From positions 3,348,001-3,412,000 of the forward strand of contig NZ_CP059856.1 of NCBI RefSeq assembly GCF_009193325.2: DNA of 64,000 nt, read 5' to 3'. Position 1 is the stretch's first letter. Every line of letters starts with the position of its first letter. The translations under genes were made by a program, and so were the position numbers. The DNA comes from Bacteroides zhangwenhongii (GTDB lineage: Bacteria > Bacteroidota > Bacteroidia > Bacteroidales > Bacteroidaceae). Below the pieces are notes generated by a model. That model searched no databases. It worked only from the letters and a program-made list of their open reading frames with translations, and was not told where the DNA came from. Shown in pieces: positions 27,744 through 36,884 of this stretch.

Positions 27744-28667
27744 ATGGAAATTACATCTATTCATAAACCCAGAATTGTAGTCATTGGAAGTTGCAATACA
27801 GACATGGTAGTAAAAGCCAACAGACTACCAGTACCCGGCGAGACCATATTAGGAGGAACTTTCTATATGAACCCAGGAGGTAAAGGAGCCAATCAAGCTA
27901 TTGCAGCATCTCGATTAGGAGCTGAGGTAACCTTTATTTCTAAAATTGGATACGACCTATTCGGATTACAAGCACTAGAAATATATAAGTCAGAAAGGAT
28001 TAATACTGATTTCATTTTCACCGATCAAAAAAATCCGTCAGGAGTAGCCCTTATCTCTGTAGATTCTTTCGGGGAGAACAGTATTATTGTTGCACCTGGC
28101 GCAAGCCGCTCTCTTTCAATAGAAGATATCAATAAAGCCGAAGAAAAAATCAAGAAAGCTGATATTATCTTAATGCAGCTTGAAGTTCCGATAGAAACGG
28201 TAGAATATGCAGCTAGTATGGCCAATAAATATGGAAAAAAAGTGATACTCAATCCTGCACCTGCCTCTACGCTAAACAATTCTTTTTTAAATAACGTACA
28301 TACTATACTTCCTAACCGGATTGAAGCAGAAATGCTGTCAGGCATTAAGGTGATGGACATTGATAGTGCCCACCGTGCAGCAGAAGCTATTGGAGAGAAA
28401 GGTATAGAGAATGTTGTCATCACATTAGGAAAAGATGGAGCATACGTGAAAGAAAAAGACCAATACACCATAATCCCTGCAAAAGAAGTAGAGACAATCG
28501 ACACGACTGGTGCCGGAGACGTATTTTGTGGGGCATTCAGTGTTTATTTGTCCGAAGGACATTCATTGGCAGAGTCTGTCACATTTGCCAATGCAGCAGC
28601 CGCTCTTGCCGTTACCCGTATTGGTGCACAAAGTGCTATTCCATACAAAAGAGAAATAGTTCTATAA
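27744..28667 (+). CDS. rusK1: Ribokinase 1 (PfkB family)
   Basis: A 307-residue ribokinase that would phosphorylate D-ribose at O5 using ATP. The N-terminal PfkB motif NPGGKGANQAIAASRLGA (about 43-60) and the C-terminal motif DTTGAGDVFCGAF (253-265, base D259) are both intact. The NTDM segment (18-21) binds the sugar in family members. It is followed 42 bases later by a second ribokinase, the arrangement of rusK1-rusK2 in B. thetaiotaomicron. This copy carries the general PfkB GAGD anion hole, whereas the second has the IAAGD form. The two may differ in substrate preference. Confidence 0.88.
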   Translation: MEITSIHKPRIVVIGSCNTDMVVKANRLPVPGETILGGTFYMNPGGKGANQAIAASRLGAEVTFISKIGYDLFGLQALEIYKSERINTDFIFTDQKNPSGVALISVDSFGENSIIVAPGASRSLSIEDINKAEEKIKKADIILMQLEVPIETVEYAASMANKYGKKVILNPAPASTLNNSFLNNVHTILPNRIEAEMLSGIKVMDIDSAHRAAEAIGEKGIENVVITLGKDGAYVKEKDQYTIIPAKEVETIDTTGAGDVFCGAFSVYLSEGHSLAESVTFANAAAALAVTRIGAQSAIPYKREIVL

Positions 28668-28709
28668 AATTAAAGAGAAACCTAGGTTAATCACATAAAT
28701 CCGATTCAC

Positions 28710-29645
28710 ATGAAAATAGTAGTTATTGGAAGCTCAAACATCGACATGGTTGCACAAGTCAATCATCTTCCGGCTCCCGGCGAAACAGTCGGAGATGCCA
28801 ATTTCATACAGTCTCTCGGTGGCAAAGGAGCAAACCAAGCCGTAGCGGCAGCCAGGCTCGGAGGTTCAGTCACATTTGTCACTTCTTTAGGGAATGACAT
28901 GTATGCAGATATTCTAAAAAAACACTTTAAGAAAGAAGGTATCACTACTGATTATATCATTGATGATATCAATCACCCCACAGGAACTGCACTCATTTTT
29001 GTGGCCAACAGTGGTGAAAACTGTATTGCAGTAGCTCCCGGAGCTAACTATTCTTTATTACCCGGCTCCATCTCACGCTTTTCTGAAGTAATTGATGTAG
29101 CAGACATTATTATCATGCAAGCTGAGATTCCCTATGAAACAAACAAGAAAATAGCTTTGCTAGCAAAACAAAAAGGTAAAAAAGTACTGTTTAATCCTGC
29201 ACCTGCTTGTCTGCTCGATGAGGAGCTGATGAAAGCGATTGACATTTTGGTTGTCAACGAGGTAGAAGCCGCATTTATTTCCGGCATTGACTACACAGGA
29301 AATAATCATGAAAAAATCGCTCAAGCATTAATAGAGGCAGGTGCACAAAATGTTGTTATTACATTAGGAAGTCAAGGAGTATACATGAAAAATAATCAGA
29401 AGACAGTTTATCTCCCTGGCTACAAAGTGAATGCAATTGACACAATTGCTGCCGGTGATACATTCTGTGGAGCACTAGCTGTCAGCTGTGCTCAAAGAGA
29501 AATAGATCAAGAAGCGCTCGGTTTTGCAAATGCAGCGGCAGCAATCGCAGTAACACGCTCCGGTGCCCAACCTTCTATTCCGACTCTCGACGAAGTGAAA
29601 TGCTTCATACTTGAAAAAGAATCAGTCTTATCATTCAACTCTTAA
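28710..29645 (+). CDS. rusK2: Ribokinase 2 (PfkB family)
   Basis: A 311-residue ribokinase paralogous to the preceding gene. It has SLGGKGANQAVAAARLGG near the N-terminus and DTIAAGDTFCGAL (244-256, base D250), which is the same form as in E. coli RbsK, so the departure from GAGD is not a defect. The downstream RSGAQPSIPT resembles the potassium-binding end of RbsK. It lies within the rus operon, 12 bases before a surface-lipoprotein gene. Its greater similarity to classical RbsK suggests that this copy is the main D-ribose kinase, but that is inference. Confidence 0.88.
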   Translation: MKIVVIGSSNIDMVAQVNHLPAPGETVGDANFIQSLGGKGANQAVAAARLGGSVTFVTSLGNDMYADILKKHFKKEGITTDYIIDDINHPTGTALIFVANSGENCIAVAPGANYSLLPGSISRFSEVIDVADIIIMQAEIPYETNKKIALLAKQKGKKVLFNPAPACLLDEELMKAIDILVVNEVEAAFISGIDYTGNNHEKIAQALIEAGAQNVVITLGSQGVYMKNNQKTVYLPGYKVNAIDTIAAGDTFCGALAVSCAQREIDQEALGFANAAAAIAVTRSGAQPSIPTLDEVKCFILEKESVLSFNS

Positions 29646-29657
29646 ATTTGATGAATT

Positions 29658-30833
29658 ATGAAAACTTCTCTAAAAAAACTATTCATTCCACTATTATCGG
29701 GATTGATAGCATGTAATTTCTACAGTTGTGATAGTGATAATGAACATACCGCTATCCCCATAGCCCCTATCCTAAAGGAAATTAAGTTTCCATCTGAAAA
29801 TGACATTACTCCCGGACAAGTTGCACAAATCAATGGACTCGGGTTTGCTAAAGAAGATGTACTCTATTTAAATGACGAAACAAACAAAAAAGAAAAAGTA
29901 GAAGTGACAGAAGTCACAGACAGCTATCTCAAGTTTATAGTTCCATTAGAAGCCGGAGGTAATTACAGCGTAATAATTGAACGAGCTGGGAAACAAACAA
30001 TTTTAAATGGAACTTTTAAAGTACCCTTTGTAGTACCAATCATCGATGTAGTACTTCCCTCGAATAATATACCGGCAAAAGGGAAAGTTGAAATTCGAGG
30101 AAAAGGATTTGAGGATGGAGACATCGCTACATTATATGCCTCTTTTTATCCGGAAGGTGTTGAATATAACATTCCGTTAGCCTTAAATGATGAAGGAGCA
30201 GAATTTATACTGCCTGAAGGATTGTATGGCGTCAATTCTATCATGATAATCAGAGGAGAGCGAAAAAGTAACATCGGAACAATCACCATTGAAACAAACG
30301 TAGGAGATAAGTTAGGCGGCGGTGTCGTATTTTGGGTAGATGCCGCAAAAGCACACGGATATATCGTAAATATGAGCAATGTAGGTACACCTACAGAGAA
30401 GTTCGGGCCGGAAGTGGATCCTTCAGATGCAGCAGGTACAAGCCAAAGTATAGGAAGTGGATATGCAAACACTCAGAACATTGTCAAAAAGTTCAATACG
30501 TTACAAAGTGCAAACAATTGGCCCGAATGGCAGGGAGTCAAGATAGCAGCCCAACTTTGTCTGGATAACAGAGTGAACGACGGAGATTTTGCATATACGG
30601 ATTGGTTTCTTCCTTCTAGAGAAGAACTTATAGAAGTATTCAAAGTAAAAAGTATGCTAGCTGAAAAGGGGGTCAATATTCCGGCTAATAATTATTGGAC
30701 TTCAAGCGAAGCTGATGGAAATACAGGCTGGGCTGCCTATTATGTAAATTTCTACGAAGAGACCAATATAATTTCTGAGCTATGCTCTAAAAGCGGATGG
30801 ACAATTGGCGTTCTTCCTATCCGCGCCTATTAA
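29658..30833 (+). CDS. Surface lipoprotein with IPT/TIG domains and a DUF1566-like C-terminus
   Basis: A 391-residue lipoprotein (Cys24 in FYSCDSDNE, acidic residues after the Cys, typical of surface export). Two Ig-like IPT/TIG-type modules (about 35-125 and 128-215) precede a C-terminal domain (about 220-391) with GGGVVFWVD, YTDWFLPSREELIEVF, YWTSSE and a final VLPIRAY. This combination is that of the DUF1566/Lcl-like, C-type-lectin-type fold. It sits between the ribokinases and rusC and would act as the surface ligand-binding protein of the locus. In the B. thetaiotaomicron rus locus I do not recall a gene at this position, so it may be an addition in this strain. Ligand unknown. Confidence 0.78.
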   Translation: MKTSLKKLFIPLLSGLIACNFYSCDSDNEHTAIPIAPILKEIKFPSENDITPGQVAQINGLGFAKEDVLYLNDETNKKEKVEVTEVTDSYLKFIVPLEAGGNYSVIIERAGKQTILNGTFKVPFVVPIIDVVLPSNNIPAKGKVEIRGKGFEDGDIATLYASFYPEGVEYNIPLALNDEGAEFILPEGLYGVNSIMIIRGERKSNIGTITIETNVGDKLGGGVVFWVDAAKAHGYIVNMSNVGTPTEKFGPEVDPSDAAGTSQSIGSGYANTQNIVKKFNTLQSANNWPEWQGVKIAAQLCLDNRVNDGDFAYTDWFLPSREELIEVFKVKSMLAEKGVNIPANNYWTSSEADGNTGWAAYYVNFYEETNIISELCSKSGWTIGVLPIRAY

Positions 30834-30858
30834 ATAATAACTCAATAAAATAAACGTT

Positions 30859-33804
30859 ATGAAAAAACACATTATATTATTTATAGTCGTTTTCTTTGCA
30901 AGCATATTGCATGCACAAGTAATCAGCATTAAAGGGACTATTACTGATACCAATAATGAAACACTACCTGGTGTATCCATAACTATAAAAGGGACACAAA
31001 CAGGAACAGTAAGTGATATAAATGGAAACTATACCATCAAAGTACAAAAAGGTAATATTCTGGAATTCTCATTTGTCGGTATGGTGAAACAATCCGTCAC
31101 AATAGGGAAACAAAATGTCATCAATATACAAATGGCGGCAGACGCCATCAATCTGGATGAAGTGGTAGCTATCGGATATGGTATTGCCAAGAAAAGTGAT
31201 TTGACAGGAGCTGTCGCTTCTATTAAGTCAGAGCACCTTACTAATTCCAAAGTAGGAACAGTAACCACCGCCCTACAAGGACTCGCTGCCGGTGTACAGG
31301 TCACAACCGGTTCTGTTAAGCCTGGCGGCGATGCTTCAGTTGTCATCCGAGGAGTCGGTTCACTTCGCGCAGGTAGTGAACCATTATATATCGTTGATGG
31401 CATTCCTGTTCAGGGAGGTTTACAAGATCTATCTTCTGGTGATATTGAGTCTATTGAAATTTTAAAAGATGCTTCGTCAGCTTCTATCTATGGCTCAAGA
31501 GGTTCTAATGGTGTAGTACTCGTCACTACCAAAAAAGGGACAAGCGGTAAAGCTAAAATCTCTTTAAACGCATCTTTTGGAACACAAAAAATGCTCAATA
31601 AACAAGACCTGATGAATGCCCAGCAATATTATGAATTGGTCTCCATTGCACAGCCGAATTATAAATGGACATCAGAAGAATTACGCTTATTAAGTCGTGG
31701 AGAATCTACTGACTGGCAAGATGCAGTTACCCAAAATGGGCAATACCAAAACTATAATTTTTCTATTTCAGGTGGAAAGAACGATATGCAACATTTTCTG
31801 GGTGTAGACTGGTATGACCAGAAAGGTACTATAAAGAACTCATCTTTTAACAAATTGACTGTACGGTATAATATGGATGCCAAACTAAACAAATGGCTAC
31901 GGTATGGTGTGCGTTTCAACGTCATTGAGTCTAAACTCATGAATATCAACGAAGAGGCCGATTCCGGCTATGGAACTATGTTCAGTGCTATTAGTTCGCA
32001 ACCTACAGCTCCTATCTACACAGAGGATGGAGAATATTTCGACGGATTTCTTAATACGAGAGCAAATCCGGTAGCAATTGTAGACTTACTTGACAAAGCA
32101 ACACTTAAATCCAGATTTGTCGGTTCGGCTTATATTGAGATAGAACCTATAAAAAATCTAAAGTTACGTTCTGATAATGGTGGAGAACTCGTATTCTTTA
32201 AAGTGAACACATACGAAGACGAACGCATGGGACAACACTACACTGCTGGTGGTCATGCTAATGTTATGTCAAATAAAAAGAGATATTGGCAAACTGAAAA
32301 TACAGCAACTTATTCATTTGATATTAATAAAATACATCAATTCTCAGCAATGGCAGGTTTTTCTGCATCACGAACAGATTATGAAGAAGTTACTGCAGAC
32401 TCTAAGAAACTTTCATCTATCCTCAAATATTATAATTTGCAAGGAGCTGAAGAACACGGACCAAACTCTTCATATGCGGTTCCTTCTTCTTTAGTTTCTT
32501 TTTACGGGCGGTTCAACTATAATTTCAATAATCGTTATTTAGCAACATTAACAATGCGAGGAGATGGCTCTTCACGTTTTGCACCTGGCCATAGATGGGG
32601 ATTTTTCCCGTCACTTGCTTTGGCATGGAGAGCTTCAGAGGAAAGTTTTATTAAAGAAAATGCACCCGCCATCAGTAATCTTAAACTAAGGCTTAGCGCA
32701 GGTAAACTTGGCAATCAAAATATCGGAGACTTTGCCTATTCTTCCATCATAGCTTTAGGGGGAGCTTCCGCTAATTATGTATTAGGAAATAATTTGGTAA
32801 GTGGTTCTGTACAAACATCCATATCCAACCCTGAATTAACTTGGGAAAAAGCTAACCAAATAGATTTAGGTATTGATTTCGGACTTTTCAACAATAGAAT
32901 TGCGGGTACCATTGAAACTTACTATAAACGTACAACAGATCTTCTATGGCAAGTTCCCCTTCCATTGGAATCCGGTTTTGGAAGCTCTTTAACCAACATT
33001 GGCAAAATTGACAATAAAGGTATTGAGTTTACATTAAACACCGTTAATATCAGTACTAAAGATTTCTTATGGACTACTTCTTTTATGATTTCTTATAATG
33101 ACAATAAAATAAAAGAGCTTTATGACGGAAAACAAGATGTGAACAAATCATTATTCGTCGACCGTCCCATCAGCCAATATTACCTCCTGAAATCCGAAGG
33201 CATCTGGCAAATAAATGAAGCTGCTGAAGCTGCCAAATATAATGCCCAACCAGGTGACCGTAAAATTAGAGACGAAAAAAAAGATTATGTTATTAATGGA
33301 GAAGACCGCGTATTCTGCGGAGTATCGACTCCCAAATATTACGGAAGCTTCACTAATACTTTCTCTTACAAAGGATTTGACCTCACAGCATTTTTCACCT
33401 TTGCCGGTGGACATAAAATCAACAATACATTGAACCGTTACCTCAACTCATTTAATGTTTGGGGCAATATGAGTGAAAACTACTACAAATACTATTGGAG
33501 ACAGGACAAACCTAATAATAAATATCCTGCTCCCCGTGTAGGTAGCGCATATGCTAACGGCGACGGCACCGATGCTAATCTTCAGAAAGGAGATTATCTC
33601 CGGTTGCGTAATCTTGAATTGGGTTATAATCTTCCCAAAAAGATCATCAAGAGTATCAAAGCCTCAAACCTCAGAGTTTATTTCTCTGTACAGAATCTAT
33701 TTACTGCAACCGAGTTTACTGGATTTGATGTAGAATCAAGCGATAACACAAATCCATACCCCAACGCACGCAGTTTTATCGGTGGAATTTCTCTAAACTT
33801 TTAA
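30859..33804 (+). CDS. rusC: RusC-type SusC/RagA TonB-dependent transporter
   Basis: A 981-residue SusC-family outer-membrane importer with a signal peptide (about 1-19), a carboxypeptidase-regulatory-like domain (about 24-98, SIKGTITDTNNETLPGVSI), a plug with IEILKDASSASIYGSRGSNGVVLV, and a barrel ending in ISLNF. It is slightly shorter than the two other SusC proteins of the window. Position after two ribokinases and before a SusD identifies it as the ribose/nucleoside importer RusC. It is part of one long operon (rusK1 to the GH109 gene) in which all gaps are 2-42 bases. Confidence 0.9.
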   Translation: MKKHIILFIVVFFASILHAQVISIKGTITDTNNETLPGVSITIKGTQTGTVSDINGNYTIKVQKGNILEFSFVGMVKQSVTIGKQNVINIQMAADAINLDEVVAIGYGIAKKSDLTGAVASIKSEHLTNSKVGTVTTALQGLAAGVQVTTGSVKPGGDASVVIRGVGSLRAGSEPLYIVDGIPVQGGLQDLSSGDIESIEILKDASSASIYGSRGSNGVVLVTTKKGTSGKAKISLNASFGTQKMLNKQDLMNAQQYYELVSIAQPNYKWTSEELRLLSRGESTDWQDAVTQNGQYQNYNFSISGGKNDMQHFLGVDWYDQKGTIKNSSFNKLTVRYNMDAKLNKWLRYGVRFNVIESKLMNINEEADSGYGTMFSAISSQPTAPIYTEDGEYFDGFLNTRANPVAIVDLLDKATLKSRFVGSAYIEIEPIKNLKLRSDNGGELVFFKVNTYEDERMGQHYTAGGHANVMSNKKRYWQTENTATYSFDINKIHQFSAMAGFSASRTDYEEVTADSKKLSSILKYYNLQGAEEHGPNSSYAVPSSLVSFYGRFNYNFNNRYLATLTMRGDGSSRFAPGHRWGFFPSLALAWRASEESFIKENAPAISNLKLRLSAGKLGNQNIGDFAYSSIIALGGASANYVLGNNLVSGSVQTSISNPELTWEKANQIDLGIDFGLFNNRIAGTIETYYKRTTDLLWQVPLPLESGFGSSLTNIGKIDNKGIEFTLNTVNISTKDFLWTTSFMISYNDNKIKELYDGKQDVNKSLFVDRPISQYYLLKSEGIWQINEAAEAAKYNAQPGDRKIRDEKKDYVINGEDRVFCGVSTPKYYGSFTNTFSYKGFDLTAFFTFAGGHKINNTLNRYLNSFNVWGNMSENYYKYYWRQDKPNNKYPAPRVGSAYANGDGTDANLQKGDYLRLRNLELGYNLPKKIIKSIKASNLRVYFSVQNLFTATEFTGFDVESSDNTNPYPNARSFIGGISLNF

Positions 33805-33813
33805 AACAATACG

Positions 33814-35232
33814 ATGATGAAAAAATACATTTCCATATTAATATTCAGCTGCTTTACACTATGCAGCTGCGAGAACTTTCTGGATTTAGCTCCTCAAAGT
33901 GTTCTAACCCCCGACAATGCATATACCAAACCTGATGATTGGCAACAAACATTATATGCCGCTTATGGTTCTCTTCAAGAGGTATTCGTCGGCAAATATA
34001 CCATTACTCTTGGTGAATTTGGAACGGATGAAGTGATTCCATTCGACATGGGATGGGCAGCTTATTCACAATTGCATTATTATACCTTCTCCGCTTCTCA
34101 TGAGTTCTTAGACAATCATTACAGACTATGTTATGAAGGAATCAAACGCTGTAACGCCGTTATTGATATGCCATCAGATGCAGTAAGTTCCGACCTTTAT
34201 ACTTCTATGATTATGCAAGCACGTTTTTTAAGAGCTATCTACTATTTTGATTTAGTAAAGATGTATGGTGGAGTACCTCTATGGACTAAATCTTCCATCG
34301 ACAGAAGCGAAATTATGAAACCTCGCGCATCAGTAGATGAAGTATATACTCTTATTACTCAAGACATGGAAGCAGCTCTCGGTCTGCCGTCTACTTGGCC
34401 AGATGCCAAAGATAAAGGCCGTGCTACGTCTTATGCAGCACAAGCATTGTTAGCACGCATCTATCTACAATGGGGCAAACCTACCGAAGCTTTAAAATAC
34501 TGTCGTATGCTAGAAGGTAAATTCCAGTTATATGATAATCTCAAAGACATTTTTAACCCAGCCAATAAAAATCAAGAATATGAGAATATTTTTGAGATTC
34601 AATTCAAGCATTCCGGTTCTTGGGGATTGGAAGGAAGTATACAACACTCCTACTGGGGCCCTCGTAATGTAGGTGGACCTACAAACTTTGGAGGATGGGG
34701 CGGATTCGGACCGACTCAATATTTATATGATTCTTATGACAATGCAGATAAACGTAAAAAAGCTTTTTTTATTACAGAATATGCAGGTGTAACACAAGAT
34801 CCACCTTCTTGCGGTAAATTTTGGGATCCGGAAACAGGCAATGTAATCGAAGACGACAACCTGAATTTTATTCTCATTCGTTATGCGGATGTACTTCTAA
34901 TGAAGGCAGAAGCATTAAACGAGATTAACGACACTAGTAACGAAAAATATGAAGCATTGAAAGCTGTTCGTTCCAGAGCCGGACTTACCTCTATTACTGC
35001 AGCCGATAACTTAAGTAAAGAACAGTTTGCCGATGTTTTATTAGAAGAAAGACTTCATGAATTTTGTTGTGAACATATGCGTCGTTGGGATTTAATTCGA
35101 TTCGGCAAACTTGCAGAATACATGAAAAACCACGCTGGAGTCACTATCCAACCTTATCATGTATTGTATCCAATTCCACAAGCTGCTATTGATGCAAACG
35201 ATGCAATTACCGAAAACAACGAAGGATATTAA
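33814..35232 (+). CDS. rusD: RusD-type SusD/RagB lipoprotein
   Basis: A 472-residue SusD homologue with lipobox CSCENFLDLAP (Cys19). It has the N-terminal LDLAPQSVLTPDNAY region, tetratricopeptide-like helices (MQARFLRAIYYFDLVKMYGGVPL), and the C-terminal RYADVLLMKAEALNEIN and ERLHEFCCEHMRRWDLIRFG signatures, ending in an aromatic Tyr. It starts 9 bases after rusC and would cap that transporter at the cell surface, capturing ribose, ribosides or nucleosides. No defects are visible. Confidence 0.9.
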   Translation: MMKKYISILIFSCFTLCSCENFLDLAPQSVLTPDNAYTKPDDWQQTLYAAYGSLQEVFVGKYTITLGEFGTDEVIPFDMGWAAYSQLHYYTFSASHEFLDNHYRLCYEGIKRCNAVIDMPSDAVSSDLYTSMIMQARFLRAIYYFDLVKMYGGVPLWTKSSIDRSEIMKPRASVDEVYTLITQDMEAALGLPSTWPDAKDKGRATSYAAQALLARIYLQWGKPTEALKYCRMLEGKFQLYDNLKDIFNPANKNQEYENIFEIQFKHSGSWGLEGSIQHSYWGPRNVGGPTNFGGWGGFGPTQYLYDSYDNADKRKKAFFITEYAGVTQDPPSCGKFWDPETGNVIEDDNLNFILIRYADVLLMKAEALNEINDTSNEKYEALKAVRSRAGLTSITAADNLSKEQFADVLLEERLHEFCCEHMRRWDLIRFGKLAEYMKNHAGVTIQPYHVLYPIPQAAIDANDAITENNEGY

Positions 35233-35249
35233 CATAAATCATTAATTAT

Positions 35250-36872
35250 ATGAAAACATTTATCTTTATCGCAGGACTCATAATTAGTGTTTTCCTGTAC
35301 TCATGCAAAGAAGAAGATCATGGCATACTTCCTCCTATTGAAGGAGGAGGCACTATAGAAGTTAAGGACGGTAGGGTTACGGTAAATCCAGCGGAATGTT
35401 TATATGCTCTGCGTAACCCCATGAAAGGGCTTCGAGAATTTTTCGGTCCGGGATATGATAAAGTAAGAGACGAATATCCTTACCCTTACGGTTCTATTAT
35501 CAAAGAGTATATGCAATGGAATATGCTCGAAGATAATGCGAATGATGGGATTGATAAGATAATAGCCTATAGTAACCATAGATGGAAAGGAGTGGAAGAC
35601 ATTAACGTCAAGGTGATCCCGCGTATTTACATTGTATGGATGGAACCTTGGCACGGTGGATATGCCAAGAACACTTATACAAATAATCCGGATGACCTCA
35701 ATGGATGGCATTGGCCCAGCGACATTCCGGGAGAAACCTATGATGAGGATGATCTCAATGCCCCTATAATAGGGGGATATTGCCATCCGACTTTTCAGGA
35801 AAGAGTAAAGAAACTTGTAGAAAAGGCTGGACTGGCATGGGACAACGATCCACGTGTAGCTTATGTAGAAATGGGAATTATCGGTGAATTCGGAGAGCAT
35901 CATGATCCGGATATCACTACCGTATGGGCCCCCCACGATCAACCCAACCATGTAGAGAATCGTACTTGGTTACCAGGAATCGAAAAAGTATTAGGAGATG
36001 CCTTTACATCTGCTTTCAAGAATAAAAAAGTAATGGTTCGCTATGCTTATGAATTCAAGGACTACGAGTTTGGTATCTATTGGGACTCATGGGCTATTGA
36101 TGAAGAAAAGGTACGAGGATACGAAGAAATGAAGAAACTAGGTGACCGTTGGAAGACCCAACCGATAGGAGGAGAAATTACCTGGAACTGGGGAAGTCTC
36201 TATAAATTCGATTCTTTCGAAGAAGTAGTGGCCGATGAAAAGACCCGGGATTTAGTTGTCCAACAAATCCGTGATCTACATTGTAATCATTTGGGCGGCA
36301 TCACATGGGCAGATTTTAATGATCCGACTTTTGAACCTAACGCAGAATTATTACAAAAAACGATGGGATATCGGTTTGTTCTGTCAAACTTCAGCTATCC
36401 AACAAATATCAAACAAAATGAACCGTTCAAAATCTCATTTGATGTAGTCAACACCGGCTCTTCACCATTTTACTATGACTGGCCTGTCGAAATAGCATTA
36501 CTGAATGCCCAGACTCAAGAAGTAGTATGGAGTAAAACACTGCAAACCCCCAAGACCTCACAATGGATGCCGGGAGACAATTGGGATAACTCTCAGAAAG
36601 TATATACCCAGCCAGCCGCCATTAACCATATTGAGGAAGAACTGACTTTAGATAAGAAAATAGATACAGGTGACTATATCATTTCTATTGCAGTGTTAGA
36701 CCCTGCCGGTATGCTGCCTTCATTAAGGTTTGCCATTCAGAACTATTTCGAAGGCGGGCGTCATCCGATGGGACATGTTGGAATTAACACCGAGCCTATA
36801 TACTTCGAGATTCCTGTCAGCAATTTCAGTGATATGAGACAAGATAAAACTTTAAAATACAAACTTCAATAA
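35250..36872 (+). CDS. Putative TIM-barrel glycoside hydrolase lipoprotein (DUF4832/DUF4874-like), RusGH type
   Basis: A 540-residue lipoprotein (Cys19 in YSCKEEDHG). Residues about 45-375 look like a (beta/alpha)8 barrel opening with NPMKGLREF, the NP..G motif of DUF4832/DUF4874 proteins. Two glutamates are placed like those of clan GH-A enzymes: E213 in IIGEFGEHH after strand 4, and E309 in IGGEITWNWG near strand 7. A beta-sandwich (about 385-510, NTGSSPFYYDWPVEIALL) follows. The next gene repeats this whole protein. In rus loci a gene called rusGH occurs at this position, and its role is assumed to be release of ribose from ribosides. The exact reaction is not known to me. Confidence 0.7.
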   Translation: MKTFIFIAGLIISVFLYSCKEEDHGILPPIEGGGTIEVKDGRVTVNPAECLYALRNPMKGLREFFGPGYDKVRDEYPYPYGSIIKEYMQWNMLEDNANDGIDKIIAYSNHRWKGVEDINVKVIPRIYIVWMEPWHGGYAKNTYTNNPDDLNGWHWPSDIPGETYDEDDLNAPIIGGYCHPTFQERVKKLVEKAGLAWDNDPRVAYVEMGIIGEFGEHHDPDITTVWAPHDQPNHVENRTWLPGIEKVLGDAFTSAFKNKKVMVRYAYEFKDYEFGIYWDSWAIDEEKVRGYEEMKKLGDRWKTQPIGGEITWNWGSLYKFDSFEEVVADEKTRDLVVQQIRDLHCNHLGGITWADFNDPTFEPNAELLQKTMGYRFVLSNFSYPTNIKQNEPFKISFDVVNTGSSPFYYDWPVEIALLNAQTQEVVWSKTLQTPKTSQWMPGDNWDNSQKVYTQPAAINHIEEELTLDKKIDTGDYIISIAVLDPAGMLPSLRFAIQNYFEGGRHPMGHVGINTEPIYFEIPVSNFSDMRQDKTLKYKLQ

Positions 36873-36884
36873 TAGATCATTCTA

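Noticed and set aside
28710..29645. IAAGD in place of GAGD in the second ribokinase as a defect
   Set aside because: E. coli RbsK has the same DTIAAGD form, so this is normal for ribokinases.
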